A DNA stretch of 64,000 nucleotides, taken from assembly GCA_963556255.1 (NCBI GenBank), contig OY744610.1, positions 17,140,457 to 17,204,456 of the forward strand, written 5' to 3'. The translations under genes were made by a program, and so were the position numbers. Positions 1-9,505 of the stretch are shown in pieces (the stretch's first letter is position 1; each line of letters begins with the position of its first letter). The DNA comes from Allolobophora icterica (lineage: Eukaryota; Annelida; Clitellata; Crassiclitellata; Lumbricidae). Below the pieces are notes generated by a model. That model ran no database searches. It was not told where the DNA came from and saw nothing but the letters and a program-made list of their open reading frames with translations.

Positions 1-2
1 GC

Positions 3-578
3 CAGGCTGTCCTCGACCTCAGCAAGCATCTGATGTACGACTTCTGGTACAACGATGTGAAAAACGAGTACGGCAACAATGCTCAACTCTTATACACAGA
101 CACTGACAGCCTGTTATTTCAGGTGGAAACTCCGAACGCCTATGCCGATATGTGGAACAAAAAGCATCTATACGACTTTAGTGAGTTTCATAGAGACAGC
201 CCGTACTACGACGTCGAGAACAAGAAAGTCGTGGGCAAGTTCAAGGATGAATGTAACGGAGTTGCCATAGCCCAATTCGTAGGATTGCGTCCGAAGATGT
301 ACTCGATCTTAAAATCGGGTGGTTCAGAGATCAGGAAAGCAAAAGGCGTTCAGAGAGCAGTTGTGAAGAAGGATCTGCACCACGAGCTATACAAGGAATG
401 CCTGTTCGAACGAGAAGAGATGCGACACACACAAGTCGTGATTCGAAGCCACGACCACCAGATCGGAGTGTACGAGCAGAATAAGATCAGCCTCTCTCCA
501 TTAGACACTAAAAAGTGGATAGAGGCCGATGGGATAACAACGCTGGCATACGGGCACTACAAAATCAACGACGGCTGA
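3..578 (+). CDS. polB: DNA polymerase B, C-terminal part (copy A)
   Basis: This is the last ~191 residues of a protein-primed family B DNA polymerase, open at the window edge and in frame from base 3. The palm motif C, YTDTDS, with both catalytic aspartates, is present near the start. The rest matches the thumb and C-terminus of the polymerase at 51629-53608 almost residue for residue. In Polintons this enzyme copies the linear element. Its 3' end overlaps the integrase gene tail to tail by 14 bp (565-578), the same arrangement as in the complete copy. No break is visible in the part that can be seen. Confidence 0.9.
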   Translation, partial: QAVLDLSKHLMYDFWYNDVKNEYGNNAQLLYTDTDSLLFQVETPNAYADMWNKKHLYDFSEFHRDSPYYDVENKKVVGKFKDECNGVAIAQFVGLRPKMYSILKSGGSEIRKAKGVQRAVVKKDLHHELYKECLFEREEMRHTQVVIRSHDHQIGVYEQNKISLSPLDTKKWIEADGITTLAYGHYKINDG

Positions 579-1578
579 GTATTCTATCTGGGGGTAGCTC
601 AGTGCCCATAGGAACCAGAAGCAGCTCCTCACGGACAAAACCGCGGCCAGGCCCATCAACTAGATGGTATAAAGCCGGTTGGCCAGGTTGCCGAACAACA
701 TCCAAAATAGCGTGGATAGTGAGCGACCAGTTAGGGTCGGTGGCGCGTTTGCTTCCACCCTCGAGCTCGCCGGGAGCGTACAAATATCGAACGAGAACGT
801 CGTGCCCGAGAACAGGTTCATCCATTCCCCACAAACGAGTTTTCATTTGTGAATGAGAGGGCTTCTGTGTCACTTTAGCAGCTTTCATCGCTTCAACCGG
901 CTTCATGTCGAGCAAACGCGTCGGCTCATCGTTTAGTGCAGCCACAACTTCGGGCAACCGGCGAACCCATTCGACTGACCGTTCGGATGACCCCCTTGCA
1001 GCCAGGAGCAATTCCTGAGCGTACTGGGCACCGAAAAGTCGTTCGGCCAGAGTCCGGTTAAAGCGTTCAACGATGCCCTGTTGGCGATGGTTACCGGCCT
1101 GTCCGCGTCTTACAAGAACGTCGTGCTTCACCAGCAACGGTGTAAAATCACCCATAAATTCGCGTCCAGGATCGACCTGAAAGAGTCGAGGCCAAGTTAA
1201 TGGGCCCCTCTTATAGATCCGGCTTAAAGCGGCGGCGACTTCGGTCGCACTTTTGTTGATCAACGGTTCAGCTTCTTTGTATCGTGAGGCAACATCAACA
1301 ACAGTGAGAGCGTATTTATAAGTCTTTCGACCTACTTTATCGTGAGGTAAAAACAAGAGATCGGCTAGGTGTACGGCGTTTGGTCGATTTTCCTCAAACT
1401 TTGGATGCGGAATGCGGCGTGGAACGGGAAGATAAATCTGCCACACCGCTTGTTTCTTCAGCCAATCGCGAGCCTCGGCCTCGGAAACTTTGGCGGCTGA
1501 GGCTAGTTTTATCACCGCAGCCTTACCTCGCCAGTAACCTCTAGGGCTGTAATAGATAGTTGAAAGGTTCTTAGACAT
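565..1578 (-). CDS. Retroviral/Polinton-type integrase (copy A)
   Basis: 337-residue DDE integrase, apparently intact. The N-terminal part carries a YYSPRGYW motif and a WQIYLPVPRR linker; the catalytic core has D in the ADLLFLP strand, D in QVDPGREF and E in QGIVERFNR, spaced as expected for a D,D-35-E enzyme. It would cut and join the element's ends into host DNA and produce the 6-bp target duplications seen around the complete copy. The start MSKNL is preferred because it aligns with an internal Met of the other copy, and an in-frame upstream extension is closed here. It reads toward polB and overlaps it by 14 bp. Confidence 0.92.
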   Translation of the reverse strand: MSKNLSTIYYSPRGYWRGKAAVIKLASAAKVSEAEARDWLKKQAVWQIYLPVPRRIPHPKFEENRPNAVHLADLLFLPHDKVGRKTYKYALTVVDVASRYKEAEPLINKSATEVAAALSRIYKRGPLTWPRLFQVDPGREFMGDFTPLLVKHDVLVRRGQAGNHRQQGIVERFNRTLAERLFGAQYAQELLLAARGSSERSVEWVRRLPEVVAALNDEPTRLLDMKPVEAMKAAKVTQKPSHSQMKTRLWGMDEPVLGHDVLVRYLYAPGELEGGSKRATDPNWSLTIHAILDVVRQPGQPALYHLVDGPGRGFVREELLLVPMGTELPPDRILSRR

Positions 1579-1628
1579 TTCAGTAAAACTATATATTACG
1601 AACAGGAAAACACATACACAAATGAAAA

Positions 1629-2195
1629 CTACCGCCGCCGTCCAACACCCATCCCCAGCCTCGACTTTGCTGACATAATGGCTGATACCAGCCGGGCATC
1701 TTTCTTTTCATAATCTGGAGTTTCATCGGTGAGTGCGATCTTAGACGCGGCTGCAGCGAGGATGTCATCAGCGTGGTTACGCCGTGGAGTATCTTTATGC
1801 ACTGCGTAAGCGACGTCGTGGTGGAGGCACGCACGGTCGAGATGATTAACACCGTGATAGCGTTGTGATAGCCGTTTATCGAGTTTTGTGAATGGTCCAC
1901 AGTAAGAGTACTTTCCTGTGTTCTGAAAAGAACCTCCCGGATTATCTTCCGAAGACATACCGGATGGAAGGCTCATATGCATTTCTGGTAGAGGTAGAGC
2001 GTTGAGGGCCCTATTCAGTAGAGAACCTCCAGTCTTTCGCACTTTAGAAGGCAAAATTTGGCTCTTCTTTGCACCGCAGACGGCACAGGTTCCCTTCTTG
2101 GCTGGCCGACCGTTTCGTAACTCGACGATTGTTTCATTTGAAGTCTTAGTATGTTTCTTACATCGTAGGCAATACATTGTATTGGTTGAATACAA
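1629..2195 (-). CDS. Zinc-ribbon plus phospholipase A2-like virion protein (copy A)
   Basis: 188 residues in two parts. The N-terminus has two CxxC pairs (about residues 9-12 and 37-40), forming a zinc ribbon. The C-terminal half has the parvovirus VP1/secreted PLA2 signature: a YCGPF calcium-loop motif followed by the DRACLHHDVAY helix with the catalytic His-Asp pair. In parvoviruses such a domain breaches the endosomal membrane during entry, and a similar role is inferred here. It is divergent from the ATPase gene, with only about 20 bp between the proposed starts, so any shared promoter must lie within coding DNA. A second possible start lies six codons in (MYCLRC). Confidence 0.82.
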   Translation of the reverse strand: MYSTNTMYCLRCKKHTKTSNETIVELRNGRPAKKGTCAVCGAKKSQILPSKVRKTGGSLLNRALNALPLPEMHMSLPSGMSSEDNPGGSFQNTGKYSYCGPFTKLDKRLSQRYHGVNHLDRACLHHDVAYAVHKDTPRRNHADDILAAAASKIALTDETPDYEKKDARLVSAIMSAKSRLGMGVGRRR

Positions 2196-2215
2196 TCACA
2201 ACTCGTTGTCTCTAT

Positions 2216-2830
2216 ATGGAAATAACAAATTTTGACCTCGAAGCTGACGATGGAAAAAAACACCACCATTGGTTGTTGCCATCCAGCATACGGTGTATCA
2301 TCTGTGGGCCTAGCGGTTGTGGGAAAACAAACCTACTGCTTAACCTTCTGTTGAAGAAGGGGTACCTCTGTTTTGATCGGCTATACCTCTACTCGAAGTC
2401 TCTGGGACAGGAAAAATATCAGTTTCTTCGGGACTGGATAACAGAACTCGAAAAAGTTGCCGGGAAGGAAGTGGCTTCCTTTCACTCTTGCTCAGATGAA
2501 ATAGTTCCAGTTGAATCATTAAATAAGAATGCCAGAAGCCTTCTAGTTTTCGATGACGTCATGCTTGAAAAACAATCGCCCATCGAAAGGTATTTCACTA
2601 TGGGTCGACACGGTGGCGCGGACTGCTTCTACTTAACTCAGAATTACTTCCGCATTCCCAAGCAAGCGATCCGTGACAATGCTAATCTTATCGTCCTCTT
2701 CAACCAAGACAGCAAAAATTTGCGAGCCATTCACGATACGTTCGTAGGCGGCGACATGTCTTTCGATGAGTTCCGTACGTTCTTCAGTGAGTGCGCTGCC
2801 CAACCATATGGATTCGCAGTCATAGATTAG
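2216..2830 (+). pseudogene. DNA-packaging ATPase, C-terminally truncated (copy A)
   Basis: 204-residue A32/FtsK-HerA-type P-loop ATPase. Walker A GPSGCGKT lies near residue 31 and Walker B LLVFDD near 109. Relative to the complete copy, a T-to-A change turns a Leu codon into a stop right after FAVID, removing about 22 C-terminal residues; the homologous DNA continues to about 2890. An upstream ATG (2177) is in frame, but MEITNF is preferred because both copies share it and it clears the divergent PLA2 gene. The family pumps the genome into the capsid. Both ATPase motifs survive, so loss of function is likely but not certain. Confidence 0.85.
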
Positions 2831-2884
2831 ACGTCCAAAGTGTACGATGGAAAATATCGTTGCGGGTTCGATCGCTTCTATAAG

Positions 2885-3012
2885 CCCAAGGCAAGTATTT
2901 AAAGACATGATATAGGCAACATATAGTCGACATACAACCACGATGTGGCCCAAGGCAAGTATTTAAAGACACAATATAGGCAACATATAGTCGACATACA
3001 ACCACGATGTGG
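2885..3012 (+). repeat. 64-bp tandem duplication covering a promoter and start codon
   Basis: Two adjacent 64-bp copies (2885-2948 and 2949-3012) differ at only a few bases. Each carries the upstream region of the next gene, including TATTTAAAGACA and ending in ATGTGG. The gene therefore has a duplicated leader with a spare start codon at 2943. The complete element has one related leader, separated from the ATPase by a 1.3-kb insert. Confidence 0.85.
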
Positions 3013-4110
3013 ACAAAAGTTTCGTCTAAACAGGAGCGAGACGCCTTGACTCAGGATTATTTAGCTCGTAGAAATAGATTGAGACAACGTTTCGTGGATG
3101 AGAAGCTCGGAGAGGCAAACCTTCAGTACGATGCGGCAAAGCTTTTCAAACCAATAGCCACAGCCACGGCTGAATCCCAGGCGGCTACTTCTAAGGAGCT
3201 GCAGAAAGTTACCAGCGCTTTACAGGATTTGCCGGCGCAGATTTCAGAGTCTGCTAATTATAACCCGATAGCGGCGTTGTTCGGAGATTCCGCAGGAACA
3301 GCAGCTGCTCCAGCCCTTCCAGCGCTTCCAGCATCCCGAATCCCCCCCGCATTGTTAGTCGATCCAAACAAATATCTCAACGTCGAGGCAATCATAAGGC
3401 ACGGTTTCAGACCTCCGAGCGAGCTCGATTTAGCCGACAAGGCAGGTGCTGAAAAGATAATCGGTGAGGTAAATCACTATAATCGCCACACCCTGGGCAA
3501 AGAGAAAAAGAAAGCTAATAAGCAAGGAGACGAAGAAAAGGTAGATGCGGTGACTGCAGATATCGAAGCCCTAAGGGAATATAAAAAGCGAATCCATACA
3601 CTGCTAGCGGGCCACAGCCTCATTAAAAAGGGAAAGGGTTTCAGTGTCCCAGCTATTCCTCTGAAATTACAAGGTAACGCCTTGGGTGAGCTCTCCGTTG
3701 ACCCTGTCGCGCTGTCTGCTGGTAGACTGAGAGTGTTTAAAGGTGGGAACCTCGTTCTCGAATCTCCGGCCGATGAGTCGTTGTTCAGCCTGTTAACGAA
3801 ACGATTCGTTAAGACTAAGCAATATTCGCCTCAGGCAATCGAAACTTTCAAAAAGCTCGTACAGATGTCTGGTCTGCCCATTCATGGCCGGAAAAGTAAA
3901 AAGTTCCAGCTGATTCGTGGCGGCTCGGTGCAATTTTACAACGATCCAAACGCCCTGGTAGAGAGGTTGCAGCTTTTGGTGGCCTCTAGGGCCGCGGGAA
4001 ACACTGGTCTCGGCAACGAAATCTCCGCCATTCTTGATGAATTACTGCGTTCCGGTGCGATCTCCAAAGAGCTGGCACTCGAATTGAATAGAAACATGCT
4101 CGTAAAATAA
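3007..4110 (+). CDS. Conserved element protein of unknown function, 367 aa (copy A)
   Basis: Intact and closely matching the 370-residue protein at 46817-47929. I do not recognise a named domain. The N-terminus is charged and helical; an Ala/Pro-rich linker lies around residue 100, with a small length difference between the copies; a Lys-rich segment is near residue 160; and the C-terminal third (GRKSKKFQLIRGG, then a Leu-rich helical tail) looks like a compact folded domain. It sits between the packaging ATPase and the penton gene in both copies, so a virion or assembly role is inferred from position only. The start MWTKVSS is shared by both copies. Confidence 0.75.
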   Translation: MWTKVSSKQERDALTQDYLARRNRLRQRFVDEKLGEANLQYDAAKLFKPIATATAESQAATSKELQKVTSALQDLPAQISESANYNPIAALFGDSAGTAAAPALPALPASRIPPALLVDPNKYLNVEAIIRHGFRPPSELDLADKAGAEKIIGEVNHYNRHTLGKEKKKANKQGDEEKVDAVTADIEALREYKKRIHTLLAGHSLIKKGKGFSVPAIPLKLQGNALGELSVDPVALSAGRLRVFKGGNLVLESPADESLFSLLTKRFVKTKQYSPQAIETFKKLVQMSGLPIHGRKSKKFQLIRGGSVQFYNDPNALVERLQLLVASRAAGNTGLGNEISAILDELLRSGAISKELALELNRNMLVK

Positions 4111-4120
4111 AGTACACAAG

Positions 4121-4916
4121 ATGGAACGCTCGGAGAAACTGCTCGAAGAAATTCGAGAACTTTTACAGCCTAAGGAAAATTTTTAGTATAGTTGTCTCCT
4201 CAGATACTACAGGGTGGACCACGGCTTTCTCACCACCACTGTACCTGGATCCAAAAAGACGCTTTGAGCTTGCTTTGGTCAATCTTGAAACCTATAATTC
4301 GATTCCGAACATTGACAGTTCAAATAACAAGTTCGTCTACAGCCCCACCAATGGACAGACGTGGAAGACGATCATTTTGCCCGACGGAAGCTACGAGATC
4401 GCCCAGATTAACGATGAAATCGGTCGGCAGTTAGAAAAGCAAAATCCGCCGCCGACAGGTGTTGCTCAACTCGGCTTTAATTCTCCTATTATTATAGGAG
4501 CTAACGCATCTACCCTACGCGCCTTCATAAAAATTACGAATGCCCTTTATATAGTAAATATGGCTCAATCTACCATCAGGCAAATGCTCGGTTTTAACCC
4601 TCAGAGACTTGGTCATGGTTATAAAGAGGGAGAAAATCCAGTCGATATTCTCCGGGTGGACACAATCCTGGTAAATTGTGACATTATATCTGGATCGTAT
4701 CGAAATGGTAGCCAGCTGCCAGTAATCTACAGTTTTTTCCCGGATGTATCGCCCGGCTACAAGGTAATCGAGTCTCCGAAAAATCTGGTGTACCTACCAG
4801 TTGCACCGGCTGGTAACGTACAGGGCATTCGAGTGTGGCTGACAGACCAGAATGGTGAACAATTAAACCTCCGCGGTGAGACAGTAACTATAAGGTTTCA
4901 CATCCGCAGTGCGTAG
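4121..4916 (+). pseudogene. Minor capsid (penton-like) protein, frameshifted (copy A)
   Basis: Copy A counterpart of the single jelly-roll minor capsid gene at 45995-46798. The reading frame starts at 4121 but a run of five T (4180-4184) replaces four T in the complete copy, giving a stop at 4184-4186. The remainder is open in the shifted frame from about 4200 to 4916 and retains the conserved ALVNLETYNSIPNI segment and the VTIRFHIRSA end. In Polintons this protein forms the pentamers at the capsid vertices. Confidence 0.85.
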
Positions 4917-4938
4917 ATGTTCACACTTAAATATTCTC

Positions 4939-5397
4939 ATGTTGGTTCTTGGAATTAAAAAGCGGCGTCGTGTAGTGGGTGGTGGACTTTTCGACTGGAT
5001 ACCCAAAATCGCGGGCTTCCTTGGCCGTGCAGGCTCCTTCATTTCGGCGAATAGAGGCGCAATCACAAACGTTGCCAAGGTGGTTGGTAATGTCGCTAAA
5101 GCTGGCGCCACAACAGCATCTGCCGTCAGGCAAATTGTTGATGCCGTGAAAGCGAGACGCGCTGCGGCCGTAAATGAAGCTCATTTACGAAATGAAAATT
5201 CATCTGCTGCGCCCGTTGTTCCCGCACCTTTGGAGAAGGCGCTCAGCGACAAGAGCATCGAATACTTAAAACAACTGGCTGTGAGTCCGCCACCCGTTGT
5301 TCCGATAATGGATGACATAAACAGTCGCATTGCTGAATCCGGTTTCAAGACTATAAAGCCGAGTCGCGGCGGTAAGGGTCTGTTTCTCGCAAAATGA
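4939..5397 (+). CDS. pVI-like / minor virion protein (copy A)
   Basis: About 152 residues from MLVLGIKKRRR; an upstream in-frame ATG at 4909 overlaps the end of the penton gene. A basic stretch is followed by GGGLFDWIPKIAGFLGRAGS, which looks like a membrane-active amphipathic helix, then an Ala/Val-rich helix, a Pro-rich linker and the short end GFKTIKPSR...LFLAK. Size, position beside the capsid genes and the amphipathic N-terminus recall adenovirus protein VI, an assignment made by analogy. It is intact and about 90% alike in the two copies. Confidence 0.6.
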   Translation: MLVLGIKKRRRVVGGGLFDWIPKIAGFLGRAGSFISANRGAITNVAKVVGNVAKAGATTASAVRQIVDAVKARRAAAVNEAHLRNENSSAAPVVPAPLEKALSDKSIEYLKQLAVSPPPVVPIMDDINSRIAESGFKTIKPSRGGKGLFLAK

Positions 5398-5512
5398 AAT
5401 TTTAAAAAATTTCCGACTAATTCATAAAACGCAAAAATCCTTTACCCACCACAAATGAAATTCATTTACAGCATGATTAATAATTGAAGCTTGAACTTTT
5501 TTACTTATAATA

Positions 5513-6807
5513 ATGGCGGCGTTTGACGTGCCGAGTGAAATGTTGGACATCGCTTCGGCGGTACCCGATGATAATAGCATCGAATCGTTTGAATACCGCG
5601 AGTATGAGTCGCAAAATCCCGCGGCTATTAATAACGGCCAGGCCATACAGATAGACATCCAGAACCAAGATATTTTCACACAGCCATCTAAGAGTTACCT
5701 TCTTGTGGAGGGCAGGCTTACATCAACTGGTGCGGCTTACATTGCAGACTCGTTGGTGTCATTCATCAAAAACGCCATCCCGTACATGTTTTCTCAGATT
5801 CGATACTTGGCTAACAACACCGAGATAGAGAATGTCATGTCGCCTGGGCAAGCCACGACGATGAAAGGCATGCTGGTATACGGCGATGATTTTTCCAAAG
5901 GCGAAGGTTTAAACATGTGTTGCAGAAGGACACGAGTGCGGCGGCGGCGGCTGCGAATACCGGCTTTGAGGCCCGTCGACAGATGATCGTTGCTAAGCCA
6001 GACCCTATTGGCACATTTTCATTCATCTTTCCCTTAAGACATCTATTCGGCTTTTGCGATGATTACCACAAAGTCGTATACGGGATCAAACACTCCTTAC
6101 TGCTGAGCCGGCAGGGGGATGCAGACGCGATCTTCAAGGAAGCCGCAGCGACCAATGGCCAGATCACGCTGACTAAACTTTCCTGGTTCATGCCGCATAT
6201 AATACCCGCTTTGGAGTATAAAAGCATGCTTATGAAGCAGATTGAAGCCAAGGTTAAGGTACCTGTAGCATTCCGCGCCATGCAATGCGACAACATTGCG
6301 GTGCCACGAGCGACGACTTTTTTCTGGCGTTTGAGCGTTAAGTCGGGCACGGAAAAGCCACGCTGGATTCTTGTTGCTTTTCAGACTGGAAAGAATGCAC
6401 ATCAAGGCCAGAATCCGGCACTGTTTGACCATGCACAGGTTCGCAACATATTCGCTTTGCTCAACACCGATCGCTATCCAGTGGTTGACATGAATCTCGA
6501 CTTCACCAAGAGGACAACCTCTCGCGCTTACAAGGCCCTACGTGACTTCAAGGAGGAATATTGCGGTATAGACGCGCGTGAGTCGTCATGCCAATTGACA
6601 CCAATCGAATTTGTAGATTTGTTTCCGATCTTCGTCCTGGACGTGCGCAGGCAATCTGAACGACTAAAAACCTCTGTACAGGACATACAAATCAAGGTGG
6701 ACTTTAACGCCGTGGTACCAAATAATACGACAGCCTATGCCGTCCTGATCAGCGACCGACTCCTGAATTTTGAATCGGAGGGCAGCAAATTCAACGTCGT
6801 TTACTAG
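5513..6807 (+). pseudogene. Major capsid protein (double jelly-roll), frameshifted (copy A)
   Basis: Counterpart of the 431-residue major capsid protein at 44105-45400. Two overlapping frames cover the whole gene: 5513-5986 for the N-terminal third and about 5917-6807 for the rest. One G is missing near 5920 (ATGTGTTGCAG against ATGTGTTGGCAG in the complete copy), so the chain is broken early in the first jelly roll. Apart from this, the similarity is near complete, implying a recent lesion. Confidence 0.88.
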
Positions 6808-6863
6808 AAATCGTCTTTCACATTTAGATACAAGGCCCTCTTTTAGATATATTTTTTCCAAAA

Positions 6864-7358
6864 ATGAAAACTGAATACGTTGCGTTCGGCCTTTCGCTGA
6901 CCGAAGGGCAAAAGCAAACATTGGCTAAAGGTGCGCGCGATGGCACTGGTGCCACGATTCGACTCACTCATGACCAGCTTCGTGGAGACGATAAGCTCGC
7001 GCTTACGAAGGTTCAAGCCGCACGAATCGCAAAGAAGATTACCTCAGGCGTTGGCATGGAGCTGAGATTCACCAAAACGCAACTGAAAAAGATGACAAAA
7101 TCGGGCGGATTTCTTCCACTACTGGCTCTCCTCCCGCTGCTTTTTGGGGGGTTATCCGCGGCGGGTGGCATTGCCGCTGGGGTGACAGAGGCCGTGCACA
7201 ACAAACAGGCCAACGACGCCGCACTGGCGGAGGCGGAGCGTCACAATCGCGCACTCGAAGCGCGGGGGACCGGTTTATATCTCGGGCGCCAGACTTATGG
7301 TGGTTGCTGTTCAATGTGCAAAGGATCCGGTCTCTACTACATCGGGCAAAAAAACTAA
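6864..7358 (+). CDS. Small virion membrane protein upstream of protease (copy A)
   Basis: 164 residues. The N-terminal ~75 residues form a charged domain with repeated short Leu/Thr motifs (LTEGQK, LTHDQL, LTKVQ, FTKTQL), followed by a hydrophobic stretch (GGFLPLLALLPLLFGGL) that could cross a membrane, an Ala-rich helix and a Gly/Cys-rich tail (GTGLYLGRQ..GGCCSMCKGSGLY). Similar proteins are usual in Polintons, but I know no proven function; core or pX-like roles are guesses. The last codons are CAA AAA AAC TAA, which form the frameshift signal described separately. It is 26 residues shorter than copy B, which has an extra Ala/Lys-rich repeat. Confidence 0.7.
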   Translation: MKTEYVAFGLSLTEGQKQTLAKGARDGTGATIRLTHDQLRGDDKLALTKVQAARIAKKITSGVGMELRFTKTQLKKMTKSGGFLPLLALLPLLFGGLSAAGGIAAGVTEAVHNKQANDAALAEAERHNRALEARGTGLYLGRQTYGGCCSMCKGSGLYYIGQKN

Positions 7359-7399
7359 AACCGCTGAGCAACTTTGACATAGAGAAAGTTGCCAGAGCG
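7349..7399 (+). promoter_or_regulatory. Putative -1 ribosomal frameshift signal (copy A)
   Basis: The slippery heptamer A_AAA_AAC lies at 7349-7355 in the frame of the membrane protein and is followed at once by its TAA stop. A 6-nt spacer (7356-7361) leads to a hairpin: CGCT 7362-7365 with AGCG 7396-7399, and GCAACTTT 7368-7375 with AAAGTTGC 7385-7392 around a 9-nt loop. A -1 slip enters the protease frame at codon CTA (7355). Heptamer, spacing and stem match the textbook architecture; activity is inferred. Confidence 0.65.
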
Positions 7400-7729
7400 C
7401 TGCCCCATTTCCGCGGTGTTTTCATGCGAGATGGTCTGCCCGCCGTGGCTCGTGAGAAGGAGTGTGGAGTTGTTAATCTGGATTCCGGTTCTGGTGATGG
7501 TACTCACTGGGTCGCCTATTGGATTGATGGACCAACAGCCGTCTATTTTGACAGCTATGGGCTGGATCCGCCTCTCGAAATTTCTCGATATTTAAACCGT
7601 TCCATAAGAACTCAAACATTTCAGCTGCAGGGGCCCGATGATGTGGTGTGTGGTCATCTCTGCCTAGCCGTGCTAAGAGAGCTCGCTGCTGGAAAGAATT
7701 TTGAAGATATCGTGCTTGACTTATGTTAG
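7355..7729 (+). CDS. Adenain-like cysteine protease (copy A)
   Basis: About 124 residues counted from the -1 frame entry at 7355. The C48/adenain-type layout is clear: GVFMRD in the N-terminal region, catalytic His in GTHWVAYW, acidic residue in YFDSYG, and the Gln...Cys pair in LQGPDDVVCGHLCL. The family processes capsid precursors. No ATG lies close to the domain start. An ATG at 7304 is in frame only because this copy lacks a stop that copy B has there, and the next, at 7424 (MRDG), would remove the first ~24 residues. The simplest explanation is expression by frameshifting from the upstream gene; initiation at CTG (LSNFDIE) is the alternative. Confidence 0.85.
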   Translation, partial: LKPLSNFDIEKVARALPHFRGVFMRDGLPAVAREKECGVVNLDSGSGDGTHWVAYWIDGPTAVYFDSYGLDPPLEISRYLNRSIRTQTFQLQGPDDVVCGHLCLAVLRELAAGKNFEDIVLDLC

Positions 7730-7757
7730 ACTTCCGTCACCCTTTTTTGTATAAAAA

Positions 7758-9496
7758 ATGCCGGTTGATAAATTTGGAAGAGACGGTGGAGGTGGGGTGG
7801 GAGGAGGGCAGATAAGCGCCGCTGGGCTCATCCACAAGGCTGGTGATACCATGCTGGGAATTCTATCGGCTGGGGGTTTTCGGCTGACAAATGTGGGAAC
7901 TCCTACGACGGACACGGACGCAGCGACAAAGGCTTATGCGGACATCGTAGATCAGGACAACTTACAAATCACCGGTGGAACGATGTCTGGTGTTATAAAA
8001 ATGGCTGGTCACAAAGTCACTGGGCTGCCCACGGACACTCCGGGATCTGATAGCGAAGACGAGGGTTGGGATGAATTGGTGGGGGAGTCCGACGCTGCGA
8101 GTTGGAAACAAATAACGGAGTACGCGAAAGAGCGAGCCCACCAAGCCGAGTTGTATGCAGACGGCTTAAGCTCTGAGGTAACTGGTCTCGTTAAACGTTA
8201 CGCAGACGATAAGGACACTCTGCTGGACACTGCCGTCAGGCTGTACGCGGACCAGAAGGCAGCCGCGGCCCAGAACCATGCAGACCAGAAGCTTATCGAT
8301 GCCAAACAGTACACGGACGAGAAGAACGAGGTGCTGAGAGATTCCGTTAGGCAGTATGCGGACGAAAAGGACGTTATTGTTAAAAGTTACGTCAACGAGC
8401 AAGATGTAATCGTCAAGAACGCGTGTGTGCTGAAATCTGGCAGTGTAATGACTGGAAGTTTAGTTATGGGTGGCCACCGAGTGACTGGACTTCCAATAGG
8501 GATTCCAGGTTCCGATAGCGATGCTGCGAGTTTGAAACAAGTGGCACACCTGATCAACAATGCCACTACAAATAAAGAAACAACCCCGAGGAACCGTTCC
8601 ACATAACCAATAAGAGTTACGTTGATTTCCAAGATGCCGCAGTCAGGACATATGCAGATCAAATGGCGGCCGCCGCCAGGGAGTATGCGGACCAGAAAGC
8701 TGAAGCTGCTAAAACTTACGCCAACGCGCAAGATGTTATCGCCAGGAGCGCTTGCGTGCTTAAAGTTGGGGGCGCAATGACTGGAAATTTAGGTATGGGT
8801 GGCAAGAGGGTGACTGGGCTTTACACAGGCGCCTCAACATCTAACAGCGACGCGGCGAGCATCGGGCAGGTGACGAGGATCGTAACCGGGAAAATGACTA
8901 AGTTAAATAAAATACCGACGGAGCCTTTGAACGTGGCGAATAAACAATATGTCGACACTCAGGCTGTTGTGGTTAAAAGGTATACATACAGTAAAGAGGC
9001 CGCTCTAAGACAGTACTTGAACAACATCAAGTTTCTCAACTATAGCGGTCACATTCCGCCACTAAAAGCTATGAACATAGCGGTTTTTACGTATCAGCCA
9101 GCGCATCTCTTCCCGATTACTCGCCTTATATGGCTTTCAACCCAGCAGTCGGAGGTGAGTGGAGGGCCGAGCCCGCCGCGGCTGATATTATTGGGACTTG
9201 GTTACAGATTATATGCCCCACGCCAGTGCGAATATGGAAGGTTAGCCTGGCTGGGGGAGCTAATCCTACTACAGCGTCTATCACGTCCTGGAAGATAAGT
9301 TCGGAATACTGATGTGTTCACAGATCTCCTCACCTCCAACACCGCTTTGGATTTATTTACGCAGAATTTTACCATTGACTCGGACACCGCATACACCACA
9401 TACAAGCTGACGGTGCTTGCCACCAGCGCAACTCTAACTACTCTAATAATAACCCACTTCCAGATTTACACATATTTTAAAGTTGGAGACACGTAA
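7758..9496 (+). pseudogene. Fibre-like protein, broken (copy A)
   Basis: Counterpart of the 601-residue fibre at 41272-43077. The first 282 codons are open: a Gly-rich N-terminus, then a shaft with the phage-fibre-like units GDTMLG..GGFRLTNV, TMSG..MAGHKVTGLP and MTGSLVMGGHRVTGLP separated by coiled-coil YADQKAAA/YTDEK segments. Near 8550-8600 the DNA diverges and is shorter than copy B, the frame is lost, and further breaks follow near 9070 and 9300. The final part (9314-9496) again matches the fibre end HFQIYTYFKVGDT. It would have made the trimeric receptor-binding spike. Confidence 0.8.
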
Positions 9497-9505
9497 GACT
9501 TAATA

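Noticed and set aside
565..856. Plus-strand frame opposite the integrase
   Set aside because: Shadow of the integrase gene; recurs in copy B only because the integrase is conserved.
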